In this document: positions 9,264 to 18,415 of the stretch, piece by piece
How the letters are laid out: every line of letters begins with the position of its first letter
Position numbering within the stretch: position 1 is the first letter of the stretch
Position numbers and translations under genes: made by a program
Origin: Acidiluteibacter sp963716125
Lineage (GTDB): Bacteria; Bacteroidota; Bacteroidia; Flavobacteriales_E; Vicingaceae
Reading direction: 5' to 3'
Assembly (NCBI GenBank): GCA_963716125.1
Contig: OY970294.1
Location: forward strand, 186,001-250,000
DNA length: 64,000 nt
The notes under the pieces: model-generated
Database searches by the model: none
What the model saw: only the letters and a program-made list of their open reading frames with translations
Told to the model about the DNA's origin: nothing

Positions 9264-10483
9264 TACTTCAACATTTTAACAGCTCTTTTCAAAGCTATTA
9301 TCATTTTATCTACTTCATCAATTGTATTATACATTGCAAAAGAAGCTCTTATTGTACCTGGAATTTTATAAAAATCCATTAAGGGTTGTGTACAATGATG
9401 TCCAGTTCTAACTGCAATTCCCATTTGGTCTAATATCACACCCACGTCAAACGGATGAGTTCCATCAATCAAAAATGAAATAACACTTGCTTTGTTTTCA
9501 GCTTCTCCAATGATTTTTAATCCTTCAATTTTCAATAATTCTGTAGTCGCATAATTAAGCAATTCCACTTCATGCTGATGAATTTCCTTCCAATTGAGCG
9601 AATTTAAAAAATCAAAAGTAGCACCCCAAGCTACGCCTGCAGCTATATTTGGTGTTCCTGCTTCAAATTTATGAGGAATTTCATTGTAGGTTGTTTTCTC
9701 AAAAGTTACAGTTTTTATCATATCTCCACCACCTTGATAAGGAGGGATTTCATTTAAAAAAGCCTCTTTTCCATACATAATTCCAATCCCTGTAGGCCCA
9801 AACATTTTATGAGCTGATAACACATAAAAATCACAGTCTAAAGCTTGGAAATCAATAGGCATATGAGGTACGGATTGAGCTCCATCTACAATAACCTTTG
9901 CTTTATGCTGATGTGATAATTTAATAATTTCTTCAATAGGATTAATAGTCCCTAATGCATTTGAAATGTGAGATATGGAAACTATTTTTGTTTTAGAATT
10001 TAATAATTTCTTAAATTCTTCCAATATAATTTCTCCTTTATCATTGATAGGAGCTACTTTCAAAATAGCCTTTCTATCATCGCAAATCATTTGCCAAGGC
10101 ACTATATTAGAGTGATGTTCTAAAGTGGAAATGATTACTTCATCGTTCTCATTCAAGTAGTGTTTGCCTAAAGAATTAGCCAATAAATTAAGTCCATCGG
10201 TAGTACCTTTAGTAAAGATGATCTCCTCACTTTTTGCTGCATTGAAATATTTCTGTGCTTTAACTCTTGTGGCTTCATAAGCCGATGTAGCTTCTTGGCT
10301 CAACGAATGCACTCCTCTGTGAATATTTGAGTTTTCAAAACTGTAATATTTTTCTAGAGCAGCAATCATCAATTGTGGCTTTTGAGCAGTTGCACCATTG
10401 TCAAAATAAACCAATTGCTGCCCATTCACTTTACGATGTAAAATGGGAAATTGATTACGCAATGCTGAAATATCTAAAGCCAT
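9263..10483 (-). CDS. sufS: SufS cysteine desulfurase
   Basis: A 406-residue class V PLP aminotransferase-fold enzyme that releases sulfur from L-cysteine as a protein persulfide. The PLP lysine is K226 in SAHKMFGPTGIG and the persulfide cysteine is C364 in RTGHHCTQPL. The N-terminal YFDNGATAQKP and NIHRGVHSLS motifs are typical of SufS. It lies between sufD (2-base gap) and sufE (1-base overlap). Confidence 0.95.
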   Translation of the reverse strand: MALDISALRNQFPILHRKVNGQQLVYFDNGATAQKPQLMIAALEKYYSFENSNIHRGVHSLSQEATSAYEATRVKAQKYFNAAKSEEIIFTKGTTDGLNLLANSLGKHYLNENDEVIISTLEHHSNIVPWQMICDDRKAILKVAPINDKGEIILEEFKKLLNSKTKIVSISHISNALGTINPIEEIIKLSHQHKAKVIVDGAQSVPHMPIDFQALDCDFYVLSAHKMFGPTGIGIMYGKEAFLNEIPPYQGGGDMIKTVTFEKTTYNEIPHKFEAGTPNIAAGVAWGATFDFLNSLNWKEIHQHEVELLNYATTELLKIEGLKIIGEAENKASVISFLIDGTHPFDVGVILDQMGIAVRTGHHCTQPLMDFYKIPGTIRASFAMYNTIDEVDKMIIALKRAVKMLK

Positions 10484-10485
10484 TT

Positions 10486-11778
10486 TTATTTTTCTAAAGC
10501 TGTTTCTATTTTATTTTCAATTTTTTCTTTCAATTCTGTTATGCCAACATGATTCAAAACATCAGTGGCAAAAGCATTTAGTAACAAACGAATAGCTGTA
10601 TCTTCAGAAAGACCTCTAGCTCTTAGATAAAAAATAGCTTCATCATCAAGCTGTCCAATTGTACATCCGTGGCTACATTTTACATCATCTGCATAAATTT
10701 CTAACTCAGGTTTTGAGTTTATTGTTGCATCATCCGAAAGCAAAACATTGTTATTTGCCTGAAAAGCATTCGTTTTTTGAGCATCTCTATGCACCATCAC
10801 TTTACCATTAAAAACAGCTGTTGCATTGTCAGAAATAACACCTCTATACAATTCATGTGATTCACAATGAGGCATTAAATGATCTACTCTAGAATGATTA
10901 TCAACCAATTGCTTTTTTGTAGGCATGTAAAACCCATTTAAAGAAGTGTAGCAATTTTCGCCATTTACCGCAATATTCAAATTGTTTCTAACGATATCAC
11001 CGTTAAAAGTAAAAGTATTGATCGTAAAACTTCCATTTTTGGCTTGTTCTACTTGATCTGTTGCAATATGAAAAGCACCTTCATTTTCTTCTTGTATTTT
11101 ATTGATTTCAATAATCGCATTTTCAGCTGCAAAATATTCATTCACAGCATTGGTAAATGATCCATTTCCATTGATGGTATGGTAAGAATTAATCACTTTA
11201 CCTTCGCTAAATTTTTCAGCGATAATTAAATTTCTAGGAGATGAAATAATCTGATTTCCATCTATCAAATTCAAAATATGGATAGGTCTTGCTGCTTTTT
11301 TGCTAGCTTCAAAATATATAAATGCTCCATCTTGATGATAAGTGGAATTGATATTCGCAAAAATCTCCTCTTTAGAAATATGCTGATTGAAATACTTCTC
11401 AAAAGCTGCAGCATTTTCAGCTTTTGCTTCAGAAAGTGCTTTAAATTGCACGCCTGAATTAGCTTCTAAATTTGATAAATCTTTTCTGTAGAACCCATTT
11501 ACAAATACCAATATATTGGCATCTAAATCTTTAATCAAATAGGGTTGTATGTCGATTGCTGCATTAGATTCCTCAATGCGATAGTCTGCATTTATAATTC
11601 TATTAATACGTGTATATTTCCAATATTCCGTTTTAGAAGTTGGAAATTCTAGTGTTTTTATTAAAGAAAAGCATTCATTTCTCACAGATTTGGAATAATC
11701 TGTATCGTAACTAAAGTCTTGCAATTCAAAATGAGATAGAAATTTATCTTTAGTTGTCGTTGTTAATGTTTCGCTCAT
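10486..11778 (-). CDS. sufD: SufD scaffold subunit
   Basis: A 430-residue SufD. The C-terminal half has the SufB/SufD beta-helix core with SRVDHLMPHCESHELYRGV, VHRDAQKTNAFQANNN and CSHGCTIGQLDDEAIFYLRARG. It pairs with SufB and the SufC ATPase in the scaffold on which clusters are assembled. The variable N-terminal part is as expected. It follows sufC by 25 bases. Confidence 0.93.
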   Translation of the reverse strand: MSETLTTTTKDKFLSHFELQDFSYDTDYSKSVRNECFSLIKTLEFPTSKTEYWKYTRINRIINADYRIEESNAAIDIQPYLIKDLDANILVFVNGFYRKDLSNLEANSGVQFKALSEAKAENAAAFEKYFNQHISKEEIFANINSTYHQDGAFIYFEASKKAARPIHILNLIDGNQIISSPRNLIIAEKFSEGKVINSYHTINGNGSFTNAVNEYFAAENAIIEINKIQEENEGAFHIATDQVEQAKNGSFTINTFTFNGDIVRNNLNIAVNGENCYTSLNGFYMPTKKQLVDNHSRVDHLMPHCESHELYRGVISDNATAVFNGKVMVHRDAQKTNAFQANNNVLLSDDATINSKPELEIYADDVKCSHGCTIGQLDDEAIFYLRARGLSEDTAIRLLLNAFATDVLNHVGITELKEKIENKIETALEK

Positions 11779-11803
11779 TATTCTATTTTTTTAGAATGAT
11801 CAA

Positions 11804-12562
11804 TTAGGCTTCTATGGTTTGTTCTTTTTTCAACCAATCATAACCCTTTTCTTCTAGCTCAAGAGCAAGTTCTTTAGTGCCTGATTTAATAATTTTTCCA
11901 TTATACAAAACATGTACAAAATCTGGAACAATATATTCTAACAATCTTTGATAGTGAGTAATAACAATGCTTGCAGTTTGCGGAGATTTTAATTTATTAA
12001 CTCCGTTGGCTACTATTCTCAAAGCATCAATATCTAAACCTGAATCAGTTTCATCCAAAATTGACAGTTTTGGCTCTAGCATTGCCATTTGAAAAATTTC
12101 ATTTCTCTTTTTTTCACCACCTGAAAAACCTTCGTTGACAGATCTTGAAGCCAATGAACTATCCAATTCTACTAAAGCAGATTTTTCTCTTACTCTCTGT
12201 AAAAAATCTTTCGCAGGCATTGGACCTTCACCTTTGTATTTTCTTATTTCATTGATAGAGGTTTTCAAGAAATTAATATTACTAACTCCAGGAATTTCTA
12301 CAGGATATTGAAATGCTAAAAAAACACCTTCTCTTGCTCTATTTTCCGCATTCATTTCCAATAAGTCTTTACCTTCGTATGTTACTTTTCCTTCAGTAAT
12401 TTCATATTCTTCTCTTCCTGCCAAAACCGATGCTAAAGTACTTTTCCCTGAGCCATTTGGACCCATTATAGCGTGCACTTCACCTGCTTTTACTTCTAAA
12501 TTAATTCCTTTTAATATTGGCTGACCTTCTATTGAGGCATGTAAATTTTCTATCTTAATCAT
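11804..12562 (-). CDS. sufC: SufC ATPase
   Basis: A 252-residue ABC-type ATPase of the SufBCD scaffold. Walker A is GPNGSGKST (34-42), the signature is GFSGGEKKRNE, Walker B is LSILDETDSGLD, and the switch His lies in VITHYQRLLEY. These are diagnostic of SufC rather than a transport ATPase. It acts in the cytoplasm, driving conformational change in SufB-SufD. Confidence 0.95.
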   Translation of the reverse strand: MIKIENLHASIEGQPILKGINLEVKAGEVHAIMGPNGSGKSTLASVLAGREEYEITEGKVTYEGKDLLEMNAENRAREGVFLAFQYPVEIPGVSNINFLKTSINEIRKYKGEGPMPAKDFLQRVREKSALVELDSSLASRSVNEGFSGGEKKRNEIFQMAMLEPKLSILDETDSGLDIDALRIVANGVNKLKSPQTASIVITHYQRLLEYIVPDFVHVLYNGKIIKSGTKELALELEEKGYDWLKKEQTIEA

Positions 12563-12583
12563 TTCTATATACTTTTAAGGCTA

Positions 12584-14026
12584 TTAACCTACTGATCCTT
12601 CTAAACTAATTTCTAATAATTTTTGTGCTTCTACTGCAAATTCCATTGGTAATTGATTCAAAATTTCCTTACAATAACCATTTACAATCAAACCAATAGC
12701 AGTTTGTTCATCCATTCCTCTTTGTAAACAATAGAAGATTTGATCTTCTCCAATTTTAGAGGTGGTTGCTTCATGCTCTACTTTTGCAGATTTGTTGCCC
12801 ACTTCAATATAAGGGAATGTATGAGCGCCACATTTATCTCCCATTAAAAGGGAATCACATTGCGTAAAATTTCTAGCATTGGTTGCTTTCTTACCAATTT
12901 TTACTAATCCACGGTAAGAGTTATTACTCACTCCTGCTGAAATTCCCTTAGAAATAATGGTACTTTTCGTATTTTTTCCAATGTGCAGCATTTTAGATCC
13001 TGTGTCTGCTTGCTGGTGATTGGCAGTAACAGCTACTGAATAAAATTCACCTACAGAATTATCGCCTTTCAAAACACAACTTGGATATTTCCATGTAACT
13101 GCAGAACCGGTTTCAACTTGAGTCCAAGAGATTTTTGCATTTTTCTCACACAACCCTCTTTTGGTTACAAAATTAAAAATACCACCCTTTCCTTCTTTAT
13201 TACCAGGATACCAGTTTTGAATAGTAGAATATTTAATTTCGGCATCATCCAAAGCAATTAGCTCTACTACAGCAGCATGCAACTGATTTTCATCACGCAT
13301 TGGAGCAGTACACCCTTCTAAATAACTGACATAACTACCTTCATCTGCAACTACTAATGTTCTTTCAAACTGGCCTGTATTAGCTTCATTAATTCTAAAG
13401 TAAGTAGATAATTCCATTGGACATCTCACTCCTTTTGGGATATAACAAAAGGAACCATCTGTAAAAACAGCTGAATTCAATGCTGCATAAAAATTATCTC
13501 CTTTTGGAACTACAGTTCCCAAATGTTTTCTAACTAATTCAGGATGCTCTTGAACAGCTTCACTAAAGGAGCAAAAGATAATTCCCAATTCAGCCAACTT
13601 ATCTTTAAAAGTAGTTTTAACTGATACAGAATCCATTACGATATCTACCGCAACTCCAGATAATACTTTTTGTTCCTCTATTGAAATCCCTAATTTCTTA
13701 AAAGTATCCAACAATTCAGGATCAACTTCATCTAAGCTATCTAATTTTTTCTTTTGTTTAGGAGCTGAATAGTAATGTAATGCTTGAAAATCCGGTTTTG
13801 GATATTTTATATGAGCCCAATCGGGCTCTTCCATTTCCAACCAAATTTTAAGAGCACTCAATCGGTATTCCAACATCCACTCTGGTTCATTCTTTTTAGT
13901 AGAAATTAATCGAACTATATCTTCATTTAAGCCTATTGGAGCTTTGTCAGATTCGATGTTGGTATAAAATCCGTACTTATACTCACTCGAGGTAATTTCC
14001 TCTAATAATTCATCTTCTGATGCCAT
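12584..14026 (-). CDS. sufB: SufB Fe-S scaffold subunit
   Basis: A 480-residue SufB of normal length. Conserved stretches include SVKTTFKDKLAELGIIFCSF, FCYIPKGVRCPMELSTYFRI, VSYLEGCTAPMRDENQLHAA and FTQCDSLLMGDKCGAHTFP. The C-terminal cysteine and histidine in CDSLLMG/CGAHTFP are in the region implicated in cluster assembly. It follows sufA by 22 bases. Confidence 0.95.
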   Translation of the reverse strand: MASEDELLEEITSSEYKYGFYTNIESDKAPIGLNEDIVRLISTKKNEPEWMLEYRLSALKIWLEMEEPDWAHIKYPKPDFQALHYYSAPKQKKKLDSLDEVDPELLDTFKKLGISIEEQKVLSGVAVDIVMDSVSVKTTFKDKLAELGIIFCSFSEAVQEHPELVRKHLGTVVPKGDNFYAALNSAVFTDGSFCYIPKGVRCPMELSTYFRINEANTGQFERTLVVADEGSYVSYLEGCTAPMRDENQLHAAVVELIALDDAEIKYSTIQNWYPGNKEGKGGIFNFVTKRGLCEKNAKISWTQVETGSAVTWKYPSCVLKGDNSVGEFYSVAVTANHQQADTGSKMLHIGKNTKSTIISKGISAGVSNNSYRGLVKIGKKATNARNFTQCDSLLMGDKCGAHTFPYIEVGNKSAKVEHEATTSKIGEDQIFYCLQRGMDEQTAIGLIVNGYCKEILNQLPMEFAVEAQKLLEISLEGSVG

Positions 14027-14048
14027 ATTGTTTGTTTAATTTTTGGGA

Positions 14049-14375
14049 TTAAATAGAAAAACTTTCGCCACAGCCACAAGTTCTTGAAGCATTAGGGTTG
14101 ACAAAACTAAAGCCTTTGCCATTAAGTCCTCCACTATATTGTAATTCAGTACCTAATAAATAAAGCATGCTTTTTTTATCTACCACCACTTTTACGCCAT
14201 TGTCTTCAAATACTTTGTCGTTATCGGTTAATGCTGAGTCAAAATCTAAGTTGTACATTAATCCAGAACAACCACCACCTTTAACACCCACACGAACAAA
14301 ACTGTTGTTAGATTTGCCAGTTTCGGCAAGCAAAGCAGCGATTCTTTCTTTTGCATTATCGTTTACTTTTATCAT
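14049..14375 (-). CDS. sufA: HesB/IscA/SufA-type A-carrier protein
   Basis: A 108-residue A-type carrier, first gene of the SUF operon. The three conserved cysteines are present: one in KGGGCSGLMYNL and two in SRTCGCGESFSI. Such proteins carry Fe-S clusters or iron to targets. Length and motifs are standard. The likely promoter region and a perfect dyad (14410-14432) lie just upstream. Confidence 0.93.
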   Translation of the reverse strand: MIKVNDNAKERIAALLAETGKSNNSFVRVGVKGGGCSGLMYNLDFDSALTDNDKVFEDNGVKVVVDKKSMLYLLGTELQYSGGLNGKGFSFVNPNASRTCGCGESFSI

Positions 14376-14409
14376 TGCTTGATTAATTTTACTGCAAAGT
14401 TACCTATCT

Positions 14410-14432
14410 TTATTTAGATTTAATCTAAATAA
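14410..14432. promoter_or_regulatory. Perfect 23-bp dyad upstream of the suf operon
   Basis: Two perfect 11-base arms, TTATTTAGATT and AATCTAAATAA, flank a single T. The dyad ends 35 bases before the sufA ATG and overlaps the region where the suf promoter should be. Its size and symmetry fit a dimeric repressor operator, for example an Rrf2/IscR-like or Fur-like regulator; which one cannot be told from the sequence. A second, weaker dyad (ATATACC / GGTATAT, 14442-14463) lies next to it. Confidence 0.55.
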
Positions 14433-14515
14433 CAAGAAAAAATATACCACATAGAGGGTATATGATTCTATGTTAAAATAAACAGTTGAATAAGGTAGAA
14501 AGTTTTAGCTTTTAC

Positions 14516-14523
14516 TAACTTTG
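14516..14523 (+). promoter_or_regulatory. Candidate -7 box of thiL
   Basis: TAACTTTG matches the Bacteroidota -7 consensus TAnnTTTG. It ends 4 bases before the thiL ATG, which would make the transcript almost leaderless. The nearest upstream TTG (14486-14488) is 27 bases away, longer than usual, so the -33 assignment is weak. Confidence 0.4.
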
Positions 14524-14527
14524 CAAA

Positions 14528-15586
14528 ATGGAATTTGAAGAGAACAACAACGAACCAACACATTTGGGCGAATTAGGTGAATTTGGATTAATCAGTCACT
14601 TAACTCAAAATATTCAAATACAAAATAAATCGACTCAACTAGGAGTGGGAGATGATGCTGCAATTATTGCTCAATCAACTAAGTTGGACACGTTAGTTAG
14701 TACTGATATGTTGGTGGAAGGAGTACATTTTGATTTGTTATATACCCCTTTAAAGCATTTGGGATATAAAGCAGTTGTTGTCAATCTATCGGATATTTAT
14801 GCCATGGGTGGAATTCCTAAGCAAATTACAGTTTCTATAGCCGTTTCCAATAAAATGAGTGTGGAGGCTTTAGAAGAATTTTATGAAGGTATTCTTTTAG
14901 CTTGCGATTTCTATAAAGTTGATTTGGTAGGAGGAGACACCACCTCTTCTAATTCAGGATTAATAATAAGCGTAACTGCAATTGGCGAAGTAGAAAAGAA
15001 TAAGGCGATTAAAAGAAGCGGCGCTAAAGAAAATGATTTGATTTGTGTTTCCGGCGATTTAGGAAGTGCGTATATGGGATTGCAATTGCTAGAGCGTGAA
15101 AAAAGAGTTTTTCAAGAAAATGCTGAAATCCAGCCTGATTTATCAGGAAAAGATTACATATTGGAAAGACAATTAAAGCCTGAAGCCAGACATGACATTA
15201 TAACTTTATTAAATGAAGCAAAAATTCAACCCACTTCCATGATTGATATTTCGGATGGATTGTCATCTGAAATTTTACACATCTGTGAAAACTCAAAAGT
15301 AGGTTGTGCTATTTATGAAGAAAAGCTACCTATAGATCCAATGACAGCATTAACGGCTGAGGAATTTAACTTGGATCCAACTGTTTGTGCTATGAATGGC
15401 GGTGAAGATTATGAATTGCTTTTTACTGTTCCAATAGAAGACAATGAAAAAATCTTAAAATTAAAAGGAATTAGCGTGATAGGTCATATTACTGAAGAAA
15501 ATTCTAATAGAGTGTTGATTACTAAGGGAGGAATTGCACAACCTATTGTTGCGCAAGGTTGGAATCCGATTTTGAATCAGGATTAA
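14528..15586 (+). CDS. thiL: Thiamine-phosphate kinase ThiL
   Basis: A 352-residue PurM-like ATP-binding fold enzyme that phosphorylates thiamine monophosphate to thiamine diphosphate. Family motifs are LGVGDDAAII (N-terminus), STDMLVEGVHFD, VGGDTTSSNSGLIISV, DISDGLSSEI and MNGGEDYELLF. It is divergent from the suf operon and converges on the FkbM methyltransferase with a 3-base gap. No TPP riboswitch is visible in its very short leader. Confidence 0.93.
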   Translation: MEFEENNNEPTHLGELGEFGLISHLTQNIQIQNKSTQLGVGDDAAIIAQSTKLDTLVSTDMLVEGVHFDLLYTPLKHLGYKAVVVNLSDIYAMGGIPKQITVSIAVSNKMSVEALEEFYEGILLACDFYKVDLVGGDTTSSNSGLIISVTAIGEVEKNKAIKRSGAKENDLICVSGDLGSAYMGLQLLEREKRVFQENAEIQPDLSGKDYILERQLKPEARHDIITLLNEAKIQPTSMIDISDGLSSEILHICENSKVGCAIYEEKLPIDPMTALTAEEFNLDPTVCAMNGGEDYELLFTVPIEDNEKILKLKGISVIGHITEENSNRVLITKGGIAQPIVAQGWNPILNQD

Positions 15587-15589
15587 AAT

Positions 15590-16714
15590 CTACTTCGGTC
15601 TGCAAAACAATACCGTTTCAGCTGCATAAATAGATGCATGACCTAGGTAATATTGATAATCTAAATCTAGATCATCTATTTGCTTAATTATTCCAGTAAA
15701 ATCATTCATTCCATGATAAATAGATATCGCTAATTTTGGTCTAAAACGCTTTAAAGTTTCCTTAGCTCCTTCTATTGTATAAGGTTCTGCTCCTTCAATA
15801 TCCGTTTTAATAAAATCTACTTTTTGAATATCATATTGATTCACAAAATCATCTATAGATATTGTTTTTTTAGTACCTTCAGATCCAGTAAAATCATCAA
15901 AACTTACTTTGCTACCACCACCCTTATCCACATAGTAAATCGTTTTATCTGATTTATCCCAGAGTGGTCTTTCAACTATTGTAATTCTATCTTTTAAACG
16001 AAGATTTAAATCGAGGTTGCGATGAAATACTTCAATACTGCCAGGGATAAACTCAAAAGAATAAACCTGCCCTTCACTGCCTACCTCATCTGCAAAATAA
16101 AGAGCCGTATCTCCAAAACAACCACCTAAATCTAAAACAGTATCACCATTTTCTGCACCAATAAAATCATCATTTGTGATAAAGTGTTTGTAATGCTCTC
16201 TCAAAAAAGAAGTGTAACATCCCAATTCACTATAAAATAGCTTTATGTCTTTGTTGTATTTATTTAAATCGTAGAAATGAATCTTATAAGGTGGAAAATC
16301 TAAATTAATGACATTAGCATCATCTTTTTGAGCAATTAATTCATCTAAATCTTTCCAATAATTGGGAGTGTGATAAGGTAGTTTTACTTTAGTATAATCC
16401 ATTAAATAATAGGCAATCAGTAAAACCAATAAATCTTTGGATGCTTGATCTTCTAATTTATCGTAGAAAGAATCTAGTTTTTCGAGATACTTATCCATTC
16501 CAAAGCCCTTCCCCAAGAAGATCTTTTTATAAAAGTAATCACTACTAAAAAGCACTTTAAAAACAGGAGGCGTGAAAAGAATTCGCTTGCCAAAGTTTAG
16601 TGCTTTTCTTTTAAAGCTTCTGTGTTTGCCATGACCTAAATATTCAAAGTTGTCGGTATAATAATTGGCAGATTGTTTTATTAATTCAGCTTTAAGGAGC
16701 TTGTCAAATTTCAT
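15590..16714 (-). CDS. FkbM family methyltransferase
   Basis: A 374-residue protein with an FkbM SAM-dependent methyltransferase domain in the C-terminal half: motif I LDLGGCFGDTALYFADEVG, then VYSFEFIPGS and FIKTDIEGAEPYTIEGA. The N-terminal ~170 residues are basic and helix-rich and are not recognised. Substrates of this family range from polyketides to sugars and lipids, so the target is unknown. The 206 bases upstream hold only a REP palindrome near the neighbouring transposase. Confidence 0.8.
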   Translation of the reverse strand: MKFDKLLKAELIKQSANYYTDNFEYLGHGKHRSFKRKALNFGKRILFTPPVFKVLFSSDYFYKKIFLGKGFGMDKYLEKLDSFYDKLEDQASKDLLVLLIAYYLMDYTKVKLPYHTPNYWKDLDELIAQKDDANVINLDFPPYKIHFYDLNKYNKDIKLFYSELGCYTSFLREHYKHFITNDDFIGAENGDTVLDLGGCFGDTALYFADEVGSEGQVYSFEFIPGSIEVFHRNLDLNLRLKDRITIVERPLWDKSDKTIYYVDKGGGSKVSFDDFTGSEGTKKTISIDDFVNQYDIQKVDFIKTDIEGAEPYTIEGAKETLKRFRPKLAISIYHGMNDFTGIIKQIDDLDLDYQYYLGHASIYAAETVLFCRPK

Positions 16715-16855
16715 TCTTGATTATATTGGGATAAATGATTCTATTTTGGCAAATATAAATAAATAGATGGGGTGAATGTGAAAATAAATAAGGTTATTAA
16801 ACCAATGAAAAACTTATTTGACACACTTTAGATGAAATAATAAAGTTTTACCAAT

Positions 16856-16878
16856 CCGCTGGGTTTGCAACCCTGCGG
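16856..16878. repeat. REP palindrome beside the RAYT gene
   Basis: An imperfect palindrome, CCGCTGGGTT followed by TGC and AACCCTGCGG. It lies 43 bases past the stop codon of the RAYT transposase and belongs to the same hairpin family as the copies at 17625, 17812, 17999, 18191, 18416 and 35927. Confidence 0.7.
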
Positions 16879-16920
16879 TACATTAAAAATTTTATTCTTA
16901 TAGAAATCAATTATATTCAT

Positions 16921-17451
16921 TTATTTAACGGTTTTAACAATTTGGGTTAAACATACTACTTCTTCTAATAGTATCAGCTCTGTTTCTGCATAATTTGGCG
17001 CTGATGAATATAACCAATCTTCAGCTCTTACAACAAAGCCAGCTCTGACAGGATTTTGATGAATGTAATTTATTTTTTCCCATGTAAAATTTTGACTATA
17101 AAGTTCAATAGCATGATTCCCATTTTGCCACACTTTGTAAGTTTTGTTCTTAGGATCATCTGAACCTGCTTTTTCAAAAATAGTTAATAACCAATCTCTT
17201 CTACTTTCATTTCCATTTAAGATTTCTGAAATCATTGCTTTTGATGTAAATTTTTTAAAATCTCTTATAGTATCTTTTAACTGAAATGGTTCATTACAAT
17301 TTACTATCAAATGTATATGATTGCTCATTATACAAAAAGCATAAACATTCAACCCTTTTGATTTTATACAATATCTCATAGAATTTATGATAATATCTCT
17401 TTGTTCTTTACGGCTAAATATATCAATCCATTCAACAATTGTAATTGTCAA
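16921..17451 (-). CDS. REP-associated tyrosine transposase (RAYT, IS200/Y1 family)
   Basis: A 176-residue HUH-type Y1 transposase. The HUH motif is HIH (H45, H47) in MSNHIHLIVN, and the catalytic tyrosine is probably Y129 in INYIHQNPVRAG. It cleaves and joins single-stranded hairpin DNA. REP palindromes flank it on both sides. The start is uncertain: the only start-like codon is TTG at 17451, and the open frame runs upstream in frame to about 17500 (residues SSYYL precede it) without an ATG, so the 5' end may be damaged or use an unusual start. Confidence 0.82.
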   Translation of the reverse strand: MTITIVEWIDIFSRKEQRDIIINSMRYCIKSKGLNVYAFCIMSNHIHLIVNCNEPFQLKDTIRDFKKFTSKAMISEILNGNESRRDWLLTIFEKAGSDDPKNKTYKVWQNGNHAIELYSQNFTWEKINYIHQNPVRAGFVVRAEDWLYSSAPNYAETELILLEEVVCLTQIVKTVK

Positions 17452-17560
17452 ATAGTAAGAACTATTCTCTTTTATTGTATGTTTTACTCCTTGTCTGATT
17501 AATCAAAGATAGATAATTATGGCTATTTTTATTAAACCCGGTAATTGATCGATGCTAAGG

Positions 17561-18184
17561 TGCTAAAAATAAATCACAACAGAAAAATATCTCACTAATG
17601 ATAAAAAGTAGTTTAAAGAATATTCCGCAGGGTTGCAAACCACTGCGGAGCATCTTACGTTTAACAACATTCTTAATTTCATTCACTTATGAGCTCGAAA
17701 ATTAATAAGAAACAGACATAATATTGAAAGATTAATTAATAGTAAAGCGCTAAAAATAAATTACAACAAAATAATATCTCACTAATAATAAAAAGTAGTT
17801 TATAGAATATTCCGCAGGGTTGCAAACCACTGCGGAGCATCTTACGTTTAACAACATTCTTAATTTCATTCACTTATGAGCTCGAAAATTAATAAGAAAC
17901 AGACATAATATTGAAAAAATAATTAATAGTAAAGCGCTAAAAATAAATCACAACAAAATAATATCTCACTAATAATAAAAAGTAGTTTATAGAATATTCC
18001 GCAGGGTTGCAAACCACTGCGGAGCATCTTACGTTTAACAACATTCTTAATTTCATTCACTTATGAGCTCGAAAATTAATAAGAAACAGACATAATATTG
18101 AAAAAATAATTAATAGTAAAGCGCAAAAAATAAATCACAACAGAAAAATATCTCACTAATGATAAAAAGTAGTTTAAAGAATAT
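17561..18184. repeat. 187-bp tandem repeat array with embedded REP hairpins (3.3 copies)
   Basis: Three units and a third of another repeat with an exact 187-base period: equivalent bases fall at 17627, 17814 and 18001. Each full unit contains a nested hairpin, CCGCAG-GGTT-GCA-AACC-A-CTGCGG, at 17625-17648, 17812-17835 and 17999-18022. Units differ by a few substitutions. The fourth unit diverges where the next REP begins. No gene is supported in 17452-18492. Confidence 0.85.
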
Positions 18185-18190
18185 ACTGCT

Positions 18191-18253
18191 CCGTAGGGTT
18201 TGCAACCCTGCGGCGGACGAGTGCAAGCCTGCGGCGGACGAGTGCAAGCCTGC
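18191..18253. repeat. REP palindrome with a 21-bp direct repeat tail
   Basis: A REP hairpin (CCGTAGGGTT, TGC, AACCCTGCGG; 18191-18213) followed by two copies of the 21-base unit GCGGCGGACGAGTGCAAGCCT (about 18210-18251). It lies at the junction between the 187-bp array and a partial copy of the transporter gene 3' end. Confidence 0.7.
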
Positions 18254-18261
18254 GGCACTTT

Positions 18262-18408
18262 AAAATTAATTTTATAACCTCAAAAATTCTACTGAATTAT
18301 AGAAATATTCTTTTGCATTTTCTTTTTTAAGATCTTTTTAATGATAACATTAGCAAACAAAGTAGATAGGATAATCAATGCTCCTAAATAAAAGCCAGGT
18401 GACATTTT
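18262..18408 (-). pseudogene. Duplicated 3' end of the DMT transporter gene
   Basis: About 120 bases from 18291 closely match 18493-18612, the last ~40 codons of the transporter gene, with a handful of substitutions. The shared ACTTTAAAATTAATTTTATA spacer precedes both. A REP hairpin starts where the copy breaks off (18410). Together they look like one REP-plus-gene-end unit duplicated in tandem. Confidence 0.7.
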
Positions 18409-18415
18409 TACTGCT

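Noticed and set aside
14380..14527. TPP riboswitch upstream of thiL
   Set aside because: No conserved TPP aptamer helices or CUGAGA-like core are visible in the short gap.
17561..18184. CRISPR-like array
   Set aside because: Units of 187 bases are contiguous and nearly identical, without unique spacers, and no cas gene is present.
18076..18258. 60-residue reading with PPQACTR repeats
   Set aside because: It arises from the 21-bp GC-rich repeat and the REP hairpin; no start context or homologue-like features.
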